Source: Sulfurovum sp. TSL6
Lineage (GTDB): Bacteria; Campylobacterota; Campylobacteria; Campylobacterales; Sulfurovaceae
Direction: 5' to 3'
Assembly (NCBI RefSeq): GCF_019972115.1
Contig: NZ_BPFJ01000002.1
Coordinates: forward strand, 434,001 to 498,000
DNA: 64,000 nucleotides
The translations under genes and the position numbers were made by a program. Shown here piece after piece: positions 38,604-48,230 of the stretch (the stretch's first letter is position 1; each line of letters starts with the position of its first letter). Under the pieces are notes generated by a model. That model did not search any database. It was not told where the DNA came from and saw only the letters and a list, made by a program, of their open reading frames with translations.

Positions 38604-38819
38604 CTTGTTTCACTATAAAAAAATTATAACTTGTATTAATATGATAACTCAATATTCGAAAAAACGTAACATAATTGTTATACTTTTTCATTCTTATAGC
38701 AGATAATGACTCTTTTTGATACAAAAAGAATCATTTGTTAAATATATTTTAAGAAAAATTTAAACCTAAGTTATGAATTTTTCCAAAGTGCTGTCGATTC
38801 ATGTCAAACTTTGCAGAGA
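38604..38819. other. AT-rich intergenic region between riboswitch and ribA end
   Basis: Besides the promoter above, this stretch holds a symmetric inverted repeat at 38706-38734 (ATGA-x-TCTTTTTG / CAAAAAGA-x-TCAT, 3-base loop). It lies after ribA but has no T-run, so it may be a protein-binding site or a weak terminator. No reading frame is seen. Confidence 0.45.
38623..38628 (-). promoter_or_regulatory. -10 box ahead of the riboswitch
   Basis: Perfect TATAAT on the minus strand in the context AGTTATAATTTTTT, placing a transcript start near 38616, about 13 bases before the riboswitch. The second riboswitch locus has the same arrangement at 59925-59930. Confidence 0.6.
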
Positions 38820-39401
38820 TTAAAGCAGATGTCCCATCTGGTCTTTTTTGACTTGAAGATAACCCTCGTTGTGAGGATTAGGCGTGATTTGGATAGGAAG
38901 GCGTTCTATGATCTCAATGTCACCCAAGCTCTCTATTTTTTTAGGGTTGTTGGTAAGCAGTTTTAGTTTTTGAATGCCAAAATGATGTAAAATGAATTCA
39001 ACCACTTCATAGGTACGTTCATCCGCTCTGAAACCAAGTTGATGATTTGCTTCTACAGTGTTAAAGCCTGCATCCTGCAATGCATAGGCATTGACTTTGT
39101 TTAACAGGCCGATGTTACGTCCTTCTTGACGATGGTAAATGATCATTCCACCCTCTTTTGCGATCAGTTCCAGTGCATATTGAAGTTGTTCTCCACAATC
39201 ACACTTCACTGAACCAAGCGCATCACCAGTCAGACATTCAGAATGTACACGGACGATGGGTTCATCTGACATATCTTCTGTAAAAATGGCCAAATGTTCT
39301 TTGCCTTCACCATTTTTTGTACCTTCTTTAAACGCCTGTATTTTAAATACACCGTATTTGGTTGGTAAAGTAGCGATTTGTGATATATCAATAGTATTCA
39401 T
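38820..39401 (-). CDS. ribA: GTP cyclohydrolase II
   Basis: RibA opens GTP to start riboflavin synthesis. The zinc site RVHSECLTGDALGSVKCDCG and the active-site RQEGRNIGLLNK are complete. The frame is open to 39500, but the N-terminal 33 codons are intergenic; ATG at 39399-39401 begins a normal 193-residue monofunctional RibA. No ribosome site is visible, and a perfect TATAAT ends just 6 bases before the ATG, so the mRNA may be leaderless. It diverges from hemB. In Campylobacter ribA is beside rsmG; here five accessory genes separate them. Confidence 0.94.
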   Translation of the reverse strand: MNTIDISQIATLPTKYGVFKIQAFKEGTKNGEGKEHLAIFTEDMSDEPIVRVHSECLTGDALGSVKCDCGEQLQYALELIAKEGGMIIYHRQEGRNIGLLNKVNAYALQDAGFNTVEANHQLGFRADERTYEVVEFILHHFGIQKLKLLTNNPKKIESLGDIEIIERLPIQITPNPHNEGYLQVKKDQMGHLL

Positions 39402-39407
39402 GATGAG

Positions 39408-39413
39408 ATTATA
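39408..39413 (-). promoter_or_regulatory. ribA -10 box, leaderless layout
   Basis: TATAAT on the minus strand, then CTCATC, then ATG. With usual -10 geometry the transcript would start at or within a base of the A of ATG. The same 6-base spacing and near-identical spacer (CTCGTC) occur before alr. Confidence 0.6.
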
Positions 39414-39490
39414 CTTTAAGAATGAACAATTAATAATTAATAATCCATAATTAGTGTAAAATACTTCAAAAGATATCGTAAGGTTAGTAT

Positions 39491-40462
39491 ATGTTCGCAC
39501 GTTTTAGAAGAAAAAGAATCAATCCGGTCCTCAGAGACCTCCTCCAAGAGACACACCTCTCTGTCAATGATTTCATCTATCCCCTTTTTGCAAAAAGTGG
39601 GTCAGGCATTAAAGAAGAGGTAAACTCTATGCCTGGTGTTTTTCAAATGAGCATTGATGAGATAGTCAAAGAGTGTGATGTACTGAAAGAACTTGGTATC
39701 TACTCCATCATCCTTTTTGGTATCCCAGATACGAAAGACTCTGTAGGATCTGATGCGATGTGTGAGCATGGGATCATCGCTCAAACAGTACGTGAAGTCA
39801 AAGCTGCACACCCTGACATGTTTGTGGTTACAGATCTTTGTTTCTGCGAATACACTGACCATGGGCACTGCGGTGTCATCGACCCGGTACTCCACACGGT
39901 TGACAATGACATTACACTTGACAACTTGGCTGCACAAGCCGTAGTACATGCCAAGGCAGGTGTTGACATGATAGCACCTTCAGGCATGATGGACGGGATG
40001 ATCACTGCCATACGTAACGGACTGGATGAAGCAGGATTTGTCAACCTTCCTGTCATGTCTTACTCCACCAAATTTGCCTCAGCTTATTATGGTCCTTTCC
40101 GTGATGTGGCTGAGTCCAGTCCGAGTTTTGGAGACAGAAGATCTTACCAGATGAACCCAGCTAACAGAAATGAAGCGATACAAGAGAGTATAGAAGATGA
40201 AAAAGAGGGAGCAGACATCCTGATGGTCAAACCTGCACTTGCCTATCTTGATGTGGTAAGAGATGTGAAGAATAACACATCGCTTCCACTTGCCGTCTAC
40301 AATGTGTCTGGTGAATACTCTATGCTCAAAATGGCAGCCAAAGCGGGTGTGATAGACTATGACAAGGTGATGATGGAAACACTCTTGGGATTTAAACGTG
40401 CGGGTGCAGATATCATCATCACCTACCATGCAAAAGAAGCAGCGATCCTTTTAAACAAATAA
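39491..40462 (+). CDS. hemB: Delta-aminolevulinic acid dehydratase (porphobilinogen synthase)
   Basis: HemB joins two aminolevulinate molecules into porphobilinogen in heme synthesis. The metal-binding loop VTDLCFCEYTDHGHCG has the zinc-type cysteines; the Schiff-base lysines fall in SYSTKFASAYYGPFRD and in LMVKPALAYLD. Length is 323, normal. AAGG precedes ATG with TAAAAT at 39457-39462 as a possible -10 box. With hemN nearby, this region carries two heme genes. Confidence 0.97.
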   Translation: MFARFRRKRINPVLRDLLQETHLSVNDFIYPLFAKSGSGIKEEVNSMPGVFQMSIDEIVKECDVLKELGIYSIILFGIPDTKDSVGSDAMCEHGIIAQTVREVKAAHPDMFVVTDLCFCEYTDHGHCGVIDPVLHTVDNDITLDNLAAQAVVHAKAGVDMIAPSGMMDGMITAIRNGLDEAGFVNLPVMSYSTKFASAYYGPFRDVAESSPSFGDRRSYQMNPANRNEAIQESIEDEKEGADILMVKPALAYLDVVRDVKNNTSLPLAVYNVSGEYSMLKMAAKAGVIDYDKVMMETLLGFKRAGADIIITYHAKEAAILLNK

Positions 40463-40603
40463 CCCATTTACTCCCTGTACTTAGCTCAAAAGTGCAGGTT
40501 TCTACAACTTTCAACCCTTTTATGGTAGAATAATCTCTTTTAAATTTTCAACCCCCGACTATTTATCAAAATAAACAAGGTTGAAAGACACGAGGATACA
40601 GTG
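40463..40603. other. hemB-argF intergenic region with inverted repeat
   Basis: Nine-base arms CTTTCAACC (40508-40516) and GGTTGAAAG (40579-40587) face each other across the gap, and a third TTTTCAACCC copy lies between. Their position just before argF could mean an operator or a long-range hairpin. Nothing else is recognisable. Confidence 0.35.
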
Positions 40604-41542
40604 ATGAGACACTTTTTGACACTCAAAGATTTTACGAAAGACGAAATCTTGGAGATGATAACATTAGCACAGAAGATAAAAGCACAGACAAAGCAGCGCA
40701 AGTTCGTACCTTACATGGAACACCAGACACTCGGGATGATCTTTGAAAAAAGTTCTACCCGTACACGTGTGAGCTTTGAAACAGGTATCTACCAACTTGG
40801 CGGTGTGGGACTGTTCCTCTCTTCTAATGACATACAGCTAGGACGCGGTGAGCCGATGAAAGATACGGCTCGTGTGATCAGCCGTATGGTCGATATGGTG
40901 ATGATACGTACCTTTGAACAGTCAAAACTTGAAGAGTTCGCGAACTTCTCTAAAGTGCCTGTGATCAATGGTTTGACGGATGCTTACCATCCTGTGCAGC
41001 TTATGACTGACTATCTCACAATGATAGAACATGGTAAAGAGAAGGATCCTGTGGTTGCGTATGTCGGTGATGGAAACAATATGACACACTCCTGGCTGAT
41101 GCTTGCAGCTAAACTTGGTTTTGAACTGAGAGTGGCTACACCTCAAGGGTATGAGTGTGATGAAGCGATTGTCAATGAGGCGCTTGAAATAGCCAAAGAG
41201 AGCGGTGCGAAGATCACTTTTGGTAACGACCCTAAAGAGGCAGTCAAAGATTGTGATGTCGTCACTACAGATACTTGGGTCTCTATGGGACAAGAAGATG
41301 AAAAAGAAGAACGTGTGCGTGTATTTAACGGCTATATGGTAGATGAAGCGATGATGTCTTTAGCGAAGCCTGATGCCATCTTCTTACACTGCTTACCTGC
41401 ATACAGAGGCTATGAAGTGAGTGAAGAGACTTTTGAAAAACATGAAGAAGTCATCTTTAGTGAAGCCGAGAACAGACTACACGCACAAAAAGGTATCATG
41501 GTGTGGTTAGATGCACATCGTAATGAGGAATCGCCTAAATGA
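40604..41542 (+). CDS. argF: Ornithine carbamoyltransferase
   Basis: ArgF converts ornithine to citrulline. The carbamoyl-phosphate motif [23 protein letters not shown], the ornithine loop [11 protein letters not shown], and the catalytic [10 protein letters not shown] are all intact. ATG at 40604 lies eight bases from GAGG; a GTG just before it (40601) is an alternative. It overlaps hemN by 4 bp, so the two are cotranslated, as in Campylobacter relatives. The 312-residue length is standard. Confidence 0.97.
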   Translation: MRHFLTLKDFTKDEILEMITLAQKIKAQTKQRKFVPYMEHQTLGMIFEKSSTRTRVSFETGIYQLGGVGLFLSSNDIQLGRGEPMKDTARVISRMVDMVMIRTFEQSKLEEFANFSKVPVINGLTDAYHPVQLMTDYLTMIEHGKEKDPVVAYVGDGNNMTHSWLMLAAKLGFELRVATPQGYECDEAIVNEALEIAKESGAKITFGNDPKEAVKDCDVVTTDTWVSMGQEDEKEERVRVFNGYMVDEAMMSLAKPDAIFLHCLPAYRGYEVSEETFEKHEEVIFSEAENRLHAQKGIMVWLDAHRNEESPK

Positions 41543-42906
41543 GCGATATAGATTTCGAAAAGTTCAGCAAATACTCCAAGCCAGGACCAAGATACACCTC
41601 TTACCCTACAGCCTTAGAGTTCAGTGATAACTTCAAATATGATGATTATATTCACTATCTGGAAAACGCAAAAGAGAAACTCTCACTCTATGTACACTTG
41701 CCTTTCTGTAGATCAGCATGTTATTTTTGTGGATGTAATGTGGTGTTTACTTCCAAAGAGAAAAAACTCTCTGCTTACATAGAGTACTTAAAAAAAGAGG
41801 TAGATCTTTTAGCACAACACATCGATACATCCCGTGAAGTGATACAGTTTCACTTTGGCGGGGGTACACCGACATACTACAAAGCCTTTGAACTGGATGA
41901 GATCGTTACCTATATCAAATCGAAGTTTCCTAACTGGAGTCAAGAAGCTGAGATCAGTTGTGAGATAGACCCTCGTTTTTTTAACGAAGACCAAATGAAA
42001 GTCTTCCAGAAACACGGTTTTAACCGTATAAGTTTTGGTGTACAGGACCTTGATGAAAAAGTACAAAAAGAGATCCATCGTATACAACCTTTGGAACTCA
42101 CGCAAGCAGCTGTAGATCTGGCGAGAAAGTATGGAGTAACCTCTATTAACACTGACTTTATCTATGGTTTACCCTATCAAACACTAGAAACATTTAAAAA
42201 AACACTTGAACTCTCTACACAACTCGATCCCGACAGAGTCGCTGTCTTTAACTATGCACATGTCCCTTGGCTCATGAAAACACAGCGCAAGTTTGATGAA
42301 ACTACACTGCCAACACCGGACGTAAAACTGCAGATCTTCCAATACACTATTGACTTTTTTGAAAGTAATGGATATAAAATGGTAGGTATGGACCATTTTG
42401 CCAAACCCGAAGATGAACTTTTTGGGGCTATCGAAAAAGGTGAACTCCACCGGAATTTTCAAGGCTACACGACAAAAGGCGGTGCGAACCTTGTAGGTAT
42501 CGGTCTTACCAGTATTGGTGAAGGTGAGCGCTATTATGCGCAGAACACCAAAGACATGAAAGTCTATGAAGCTGCACTTGATGCAGGAAAACTGCCTTTT
42601 GAACGAGGGGTCAATCTGAGTGATGATGACTACCTTCGTAAAGCGGTGATCATGGAGCTTATGGCAAACTTTTCCATAGATATGAAAAGAGTCAATGCTG
42701 AGTATCATATAGATTTTAAAACATACTTTGCCGATGCATTAGAGGCCTTGCAAGAGTTTGTAGAGGCTGACTTGGTTACCATTACAGAGGATAAAATAAC
42801 CGTAAGCACCACTGGTACCCTGCTGATACGAAATATAGCAATGCCGTTTGATGCCTATATGAAAAAGTATGCACAAAGCAAGAAAAGCTTTTCGAAAACG
42901 GTATAA
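41539..42906 (+). CDS. hemN: Oxygen-independent coproporphyrinogen III oxidase
   Basis: A radical SAM enzyme of heme synthesis. The cluster motif C57-xxx-C61-xx-C64-x-C66 is the true HemN form with the extra cysteine that separates it from Hem[11 protein letters not shown] at the N terminus and HFGGGTPTY after the cluster are further marks, and the C-terminal HemN domain is present. Length is 455. Needing no oxygen, it suits micro- or anaerobic growth. It overlaps argF by 4 bp and leads into the GlpC-like gene. Confidence 0.97.
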   Translation: MSDIDFEKFSKYSKPGPRYTSYPTALEFSDNFKYDDYIHYLENAKEKLSLYVHLPFCRSACYFCGCNVVFTSKEKKLSAYIEYLKKEVDLLAQHIDTSREVIQFHFGGGTPTYYKAFELDEIVTYIKSKFPNWSQEAEISCEIDPRFFNEDQMKVFQKHGFNRISFGVQDLDEKVQKEIHRIQPLELTQAAVDLARKYGVTSINTDFIYGLPYQTLETFKKTLELSTQLDPDRVAVFNYAHVPWLMKTQRKFDETTLPTPDVKLQIFQYTIDFFESNGYKMVGMDHFAKPEDELFGAIEKGELHRNFQGYTTKGGANLVGIGLTSIGEGERYYAQNTKDMKVYEAALDAGKLPFERGVNLSDDDYLRKAVIMELMANFSIDMKRVNAEYHIDFKTYFADALEALQEFVEADLVTITEDKITVSTTGTLLIRNIAMPFDAYMKKYAQSKKSFSKTV

Positions 42907-42941
42907 TATCCCATTATATAAAGAGGAAATAGTAAAAAACA

Positions 42942-44246
42942 ATGAGTAAAAAATTAGAAGATATTTTTAACTTTACCGATACCAGTGAAGCCTGTATCAA
43001 ATGTGGAAAATGCATCCCAGTATGTACCATCCACCAAGTAAACCCGGATGAAACAACTTCTCCTCGTGGGTTCATTGACCTTTTAGGTGCCTATCAAAAA
43101 GGCGATCTGGAACTAGATAAAAATGCCAAAGATATTTTCGAATCTTGTTTCTTGTGTACCAACTGTGTCGATGTCTGTCCTAACTCATTGGCTACGGATA
43201 TGATCATCGAAGAAGTGCGTGCCGATATCGCGGATAAGTTCGGTATAGCATGGTTCAAACGCGGATTTTTCTACCTGCTTCGCCACCGTAAGATCATGGA
43301 CCTGGTCATGAAACTTGGCTTCATGTTCAAAACCTGTGCATTGTCTGTAGATGAAAAAGGCAGAGGTCTTAGAGCAAGATTTTCCCTCCCTATGGTAAAA
43401 AAAGGCAGACTGCTTCCATCATTGGCAAAAACAAGCTTTTTAAATAGTCATCCTGAAGAGATACCTGCACCGCTGCAAGAGAAGAAAAACCCTCGTGTAG
43501 CGATCTTCATTGGATGTCTTGCCAACTATAACTATACAGATATCGGCGAGAGTTTGGTAGAAATACTGAAACAATTGAATATTGATGTGTTCATCCCTAA
43601 AAAACAACTCTGTTGCGGTGCGCCAGCCTACTTTACAGGAGATGTTGATTCTGTAGAGTTTATGACCAAAAAAAATATCGAATACTTTGAGGGTTTTATG
43701 GATGAGTGTGATGCGATGTTAATCCCTGAAGCAACCTGTTCAGCGATGGTAAAACATGATTGGCAGGTCTTCTTTGAAAATCATGATATGCCTGAATGGA
43801 AAGAACGTGCAGAAAAAGTAGCCCAGAAGATCCACATGGCAACGGCATGGCTCTATAACAATACCGACCTGGTTAAATTACTGGCAGAAAAGGGTAAAAA
43901 GTTTGATGACGTCGTCACGTATCATGACCCTTGTCATGCGAGGAAAGTACAGGGTATCTGGGAAGAACCTCGGAACCTACTTGCGCAAAACTATCCGATG
44001 AAAGAGATGAGTGATCCGAACCGCTGTTGTGGATTTGGTGGGGTAACGATGCAAACAGAGAAGTTCCATCTTGCAGAAGCTGCAGGAAAACCTAAAGCAG
44101 CCATGATCGATGATACAAAAGCCAAATATGTAAGTGCAGAATGTAGTGCTTGTCGTGTACAACTGAGTGAAGCGATGAACAACGCAGAGGTAGAGACTAT
44201 CTTTAAAAATCCTTTAGAGCTTATAGCTGAGGCTCTTAAGGATTAA
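42942..44246 (+). CDS. GlpC/HdrD-like Fe-S protein with two CCG domains
   Basis: A 434-residue electron-transfer subunit. Two 4Fe-4S motifs open it (C18-xx-C21-xx-C24-xxx-C28, and ESCFLCTNCVDVCP), followed by two cysteine-rich CCG domains: CGAPAYFTGD in the first, and CHARKVQG...RCCGFGG plus the ECSACR end in the second. This is the layout of GlpC, glycolate oxidase GlcF and HdrD subunits, which pass electrons from an oxidoreductase to quinone or a disulfide. No partner flavoprotein is adjacent, so its substrate is open. It is next to hemN, as in relatives. Confidence 0.9.
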   Translation: MSKKLEDIFNFTDTSEACIKCGKCIPVCTIHQVNPDETTSPRGFIDLLGAYQKGDLELDKNAKDIFESCFLCTNCVDVCPNSLATDMIIEEVRADIADKFGIAWFKRGFFYLLRHRKIMDLVMKLGFMFKTCALSVDEKGRGLRARFSLPMVKKGRLLPSLAKTSFLNSHPEEIPAPLQEKKNPRVAIFIGCLANYNYTDIGESLVEILKQLNIDVFIPKKQLCCGAPAYFTGDVDSVEFMTKKNIEYFEGFMDECDAMLIPEATCSAMVKHDWQVFFENHDMPEWKERAEKVAQKIHMATAWLYNNTDLVKLLAEKGKKFDDVVTYHDPCHARKVQGIWEEPRNLLAQNYPMKEMSDPNRCCGFGGVTMQTEKFHLAEAAGKPKAAMIDDTKAKYVSAECSACRVQLSEAMNNAEVETIFKNPLELIAEALKD

Positions 44247-45487
44247 CCAAATCGGCAGGCATCTCCTGCCTTGATAACAAAGATATTATATCCATCTATA
44301 TATTTATACTCCAATCCACAACCTAATTTTTCCAAAATATTATGAACAATATAAAGTCCCAAACCAAAACCTGAACTTCTTTTTTCTCCCTGGGAAAAGG
44401 GTTCTACATAATAAGAGAGCGGATGTTGCAGTTTTTCACCCTTAGAACTGATCTCCAAACCATCCCCTACCGATTTAATTGTCACGTGTTTATCTTTGCT
44501 ATATTTTATCCCATTGTCTAGCAGGTTCTTAATAGCTAGGGAGAGTAGTTTGATATCTGTAGCTAAAGCGATATTTTTCACATCGACAGTAATGTTATCT
44601 TTAGGCATCATCAAAAGTTCTTGACTTCTTCGTATGATTTCATCAAGCATGACATACTCATATGTAGGTTCAAAACTTTGCGTCGTCACCCTCTCTATCT
44701 CTGCAAGTTCCGAGATCAGTTCATTCATCCGTTCAAAGGCACGTACAAGTATCTTTTTACTTGCTTCATCTTCCATCATTTCAACAACGATACGCCCTTT
44801 GGTAATAGGCGTTTTAAGCTCATGCATCAAGTTACGCATAAAAAGGTTTTTAGAGGTACTCAAAGCATTGATATGCACAATAGCATCATCAAAACTTTTT
44901 GCAATTTTACCTATCTCATCATCATAGAGATAGGTAATGCGTGTCTGCATATCCCCCTGGGCAAATCTTTGTATCTGTTTATGTAATTTTTTTAAAGGAT
45001 AAAGTTTTCTTAAAACCGCCAAATAGAGTATAAAAAGTACAGCAATAAGAAAAACACCCAAGGCGACAGCGATCTCGAAATAATAATTCTCTGGCCTGTC
45101 ATCTTCTAACAAAAGATTGTGTTGCATACGTTGTACATAGATATAATGTTCATCTTCTACTCTAAAAACCCTCACTTGTCCAACAGAAGAGCCTCCGGTA
45201 AACACTGTTTCACCCTCTGTTTCGATCTGCTTTTTAATCTCTATGGCCTTCTTCTGAGACAGTGGTTTTACACGTAAGTCTTTATAGAGTGAATCCAAGT
45301 CTTCTTTTCCTGGATTGAGCTGTAATTTTGAGAGAAAAGTAATGGAGATAAGTTGATAGTGTTTATACTCTTCGATCTTATGTCGGTCTTTATCCCAGGA
45401 AAGAAAAAGTAAAAAAGTAGCGATCAAAATCAAAATTGCTACGGAGAAAAGAATATGTATAAAGGTGGTTACGGATAAGTTTTTCAT
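44243..45487 (-). CDS. ArsS-type sensor histidine kinase
   Basis: A 414-residue membrane kinase: TM1 about 8-29, a periplasmic sensor of about 115 residues, TM2 about 150-168, HAMP, then the dimerisation domain with MHELKTPITKG. The ATPase domain has NLLDNGIKYSKD and GFGLGLYIVHNIL. The short C terminus and the sequence style match the Campylobacterota ArsS group; H. pylori ArsS senses acid. The signal here is unknown. It overlaps its response regulator by 4 bp and converges with the GlpC-like gene. Confidence 0.93.
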   Translation of the reverse strand: MKNLSVTTFIHILFSVAILILIATFLLFLSWDKDRHKIEEYKHYQLISITFLSKLQLNPGKEDLDSLYKDLRVKPLSQKKAIEIKKQIETEGETVFTGGSSVGQVRVFRVEDEHYIYVQRMQHNLLLEDDRPENYYFEIAVALGVFLIAVLFILYLAVLRKLYPLKKLHKQIQRFAQGDMQTRITYLYDDEIGKIAKSFDDAIVHINALSTSKNLFMRNLMHELKTPITKGRIVVEMMEDEASKKILVRAFERMNELISELAEIERVTTQSFEPTYEYVMLDEIIRRSQELLMMPKDNITVDVKNIALATDIKLLSLAIKNLLDNGIKYSKDKHVTIKSVGDGLEISSKGEKLQHPLSYYVEPFSQGEKRSSGFGLGLYIVHNILEKLGCGLEYKYIDGYNIFVIKAGDACRFG

Positions 45488-46164
45488 ACTCTATCAGTTA
45501 AAAGGTATCCTACACCACGAATCGGTTTAATGTAAATGTTATCAGGATCTATTTTCGCGATTTTCTGTCGTATCCGTGAAATGATCACATCAATATTTTT
45601 AATAGAACTGTCATCATCAATATGTTCACTTTCATATAAAAGCTGTTCTCTTGAGACAGAGCCGTTCTTGTGCTGTAAGAGCATACCCAAGATATCATAC
45701 TCTGCAGCAGTGAGTTCTAATGACTTCCCTTTGAAGCGGATCTCTCTGGCGTTAGGGTCTGCAACAAAAAGTGCTTCTGCTTCCTGTACTTTTTCCTCTA
45801 CACTGTGTGTACGTCTTAAAATCGTTTTGATACGTGTCACAAGTTCTCTAGGATCATAAGGTTTTGGCATATAATCATCTGCACCACGTTCCATACCGAT
45901 CACCTTATCGGTAATATCATCTCTTGCTGAAGAGATGATAATAGGAATATTGGTCAGATCACGTATTTTAGGGATCACTTCCAACCCATCCATACCCGGC
46001 AAGGTCAAATCTAAAATGATCAGATCAAATTCATGCTGTGTTAAAAGTGAAAGTCCTATATAAGGGTCTTCAGCACCTATCACTTCCATATCATATTTTG
46101 TAAGGTAATTTGTTAAGATGAGTGCTAATTCCGGATCATCTTCTATAATGAGTATTTTTATAAT
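45484..46164 (-). CDS. OmpR-type response regulator with a non-standard start
   Basis: The full protein (226 residues) has receiver motifs IIEDD, LILDLTLPGMDG, IISSARDD and KPYDP, then a winged helix ending IRGVGYLL. It pairs with the downstream kinase as an ArsR-like regulator. The first ATG (46089) would cut off strand 1 and the acidic pocket. Between the in-frame stop at 46192-46194 and that ATG there is no ATG, GTG or TTG. ATT at 46162-46164 (or ATC next to it) lies at good distance from AAGGA in AAGGAAG (46170-46176) and begins IIKILIIEDDPEL. So an AUU or AUC start is inferred; a sequencing error is the alternative. Confidence 0.85.
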   Translation of the reverse strand: MIKILIIEDDPELALILTNYLTKYDMEVIGAEDPYIGLSLLTQHEFDLIILDLTLPGMDGLEVIPKIRDLTNIPIIISSARDDITDKVIGMERGADDYMPKPYDPRELVTRIKTILRRTHSVEEKVQEAEALFVADPNAREIRFKGKSLELTAAEYDILGMLLQHKNGSVSREQLLYESEHIDDDSSIKNIDVIISRIRQKIAKIDPDNIYIKPIRGVGYLLTDRV

Positions 46165-46183
46165 GATGTCTTCCTTATGTAAC

Positions 46184-47227
46184 TTACGTGATCAGTTTAC
46201 TTTGTTCTTTATGATTATAATCTATATATACTTTAGTAATCGCAATCAAAAATGAAGTAATCGCCGGTCCCAATATCATTCCCCAAAAGCCGTACGTACT
46301 CATCCCTGCGATAATAGAGAAAAATATAACAATCTCATTGATCTCGATCGTACTTTTCAATAGATCTACTTTGATCACTTTGATAATCACCGGTTTAATG
46401 AGCGTATCGGCGATGATAGAAATAACAACAATAGAATAACTCGCAATAAAAATGGCCGTGTTCGCATCCATATTTGACCAAGAATACAATACCACGGGTA
46501 TCCAGACAACAGCCCCTCCAATGACAGGTATCAATGATGCAAAACCATAGATCACACCAAAAAGCAGTCCATTAAATCCGAAGTAACTCACCATGACCCC
46601 AAATAGGAAACCTTCAAAAATGGCTGTCACAACGATCGAATAAAAAACCACTTCCATCGTAGAAGATACTTCATGTATCATCTTGGCACTTTTCATTCTG
46701 CTCACAGGCATGAGTGCACGTATCAGATCAAAAAAGCCTTCCCCATAGAAGTTGATGATAAAATAAAAAACAAGTACAAGAATCATATTCTTCACAAACC
46801 CAAGACCCGCACTTCCGGCTGTTGTCATGTAAGAGGTTGACTCTTGGATATACCCTGCGATCCTTTCATCACTCAAACCTATCTGACTCCACTCTTTTAC
46901 ATAGGGTATCTTTTGTGTAAAGGTTTGAACGACCGAGGTAACCTCATTGATGGTTTCAACATCAAGTTGTGCGATATACCCTACCCCTGTGGTTGCCATA
47001 TAAATGATAGGTGCAAATAGTATCAAGATCAATAGTGAAGAAGTAAAAATAGCACTCAACTTTCTGGAATTAAAATATTTGATCAATTTTTTTGTCAGGT
47101 TGTACGTTGCCATAGTAAGCAACATCGCCACTACAATAGAGAGTAAAAAGGGTTTGTAGATACTATAGGCACCCATCAGTGAAAGTACAAAAAGTATAGT
47201 GATCGTGATACTTTTATTCGTTATCAA
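46184..47227 (-). CDS. AI-2E-family transporter (putative permease)
   Basis: A 347-residue membrane protein of the AI-2E/PerM family with about seven to eight helices: paired N-terminal helices, a soluble segment (about 75-135), then [23 protein letters not shown] and [10 protein letters not shown] near the end. Family members are linked to quorum-signal export or to Na+/Li+ exchange; the substrate here is not known. The start is TTG at 47225-47227, with AAGGAC upstream inside ruvB, giving a 14-bp overlap with ruvB. The regulator gene follows. Confidence 0.9.
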   Translation of the reverse strand: MITNKSITITILFVLSLMGAYSIYKPFLLSIVVAMLLTMATYNLTKKLIKYFNSRKLSAIFTSSLLILILFAPIIYMATTGVGYIAQLDVETINEVTSVVQTFTQKIPYVKEWSQIGLSDERIAGYIQESTSYMTTAGSAGLGFVKNMILVLVFYFIINFYGEGFFDLIRALMPVSRMKSAKMIHEVSSTMEVVFYSIVVTAIFEGFLFGVMVSYFGFNGLLFGVIYGFASLIPVIGGAVVWIPVVLYSWSNMDANTAIFIASYSIVVISIIADTLIKPVIIKVIKVDLLKSTIEINEIVIFFSIIAGMSTYGFWGMILGPAITSFLIAITKVYIDYNHKEQSKLIT

Positions 47228-48227
47228 AAAGTCCGTCCTTCATTCCACCAAGCTTAAAATGTTCATAACTCTTTTGTGTGGCTATACGGCCACGTGCTGT
47301 TCTTTCTATATAGCCGTTTGCTATCAGATAAGGTTCCAGGACATCTTCGATCGTACCTTCGTCTTCACTCAGTGCTGCACCTATGGTACTGAGTCCCATG
47401 GGTTTGTTTTTTGCAGAGACAAGCAATTCTAAAAGTTGTATATCCTGTTCATCGAAACCTAAATTATTGACACCCAGTTCATCTAAAGCATATTGGGCTC
47501 TTTGTAACGTCACTTCTTCTTCATTCGCCACTTCAGAGAAGTCTCTAACACGTTTAAGCAAACGAAGTGCAATACGCGGTGTACCCCTACTTCTGCGTGC
47601 TATCTCCGTCGCCGCATGTTCTTGCGCTGGTTTTTCCAATTTCTGAGCAGCTTGCGCAACGATACGGGCCAACTCAACAGGGGTATAGAACTGCATACGG
47701 AAATGCATACCAAAACGCTCTCTAAGAGGGTTGGAAAGCATCCCTGCTCTTGTTGTTGCCCCTATCAGAGTAAAACGCGGCAAGTCTATCTTTACCGTTT
47801 GTGCAGCAGGTCCGGAACCTATAATAATATCCAAACGGAAATCTTCCATAGCCGGGTAGAGTATCTCTTCTATAGCCGGAGACATACGATGTATCTCATC
47901 GATAAACAGAATATCACCCTCTTCGATATTGGTAAGCAGTGCCGCTAAGTCTCCCGCTTTTTCGATCATCGGTGCAGCGGTCGTTTTGATATTGGCTCCC
48001 ATCTCTGTAGAGATAATATTTGCAATGGTCGTCTTTCCCAGACCGGGAGGTCCAAAAAAGAGAATGTGATCTAATGCTTCTTCTCTTTTTTTACTTGCTT
48101 CTATAAAAACTTTTAAATTCTTTTTAATTTTCTCTTGACCGATATACTCATCCCATGAACTAGGGCGAAGTGTTGCTTCATAAGAGACCTCTTCATCAAA
48201 ACGTTCTATTTCAACCATACGTTCCAT
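47214..48227 (-). CDS. ruvB: Holliday junction helicase RuvB
   Basis: RuvB is the hexameric motor that migrates Holliday junctions with RuvA. Walker [12 protein letters not shown] near residue 62, Walker [11 protein letters not shown], sensor [18 protein letters not shown], and the C-terminal winged helix with [12 protein letters not shown] are intact in a 337-residue protein. It lies 3 bp after the BON-domain lipoprotein gene and overlaps the AI-2E permease. ruvA is not nearby, as usual in this phylum. Confidence 0.97.
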   Translation of the reverse strand: MERMVEIERFDEEVSYEATLRPSSWDEYIGQEKIKKNLKVFIEASKKREEALDHILFFGPPGLGKTTIANIISTEMGANIKTTAAPMIEKAGDLAALLTNIEEGDILFIDEIHRMSPAIEEILYPAMEDFRLDIIIGSGPAAQTVKIDLPRFTLIGATTRAGMLSNPLRERFGMHFRMQFYTPVELARIVAQAAQKLEKPAQEHAATEIARRSRGTPRIALRLLKRVRDFSEVANEEEVTLQRAQYALDELGVNNLGFDEQDIQLLELLVSAKNKPMGLSTIGAALSEDEGTIEDVLEPYLIANGYIERTARGRIATQKSYEHFKLGGMKDGLFDNE

Positions 48228-48230
48228 TTA

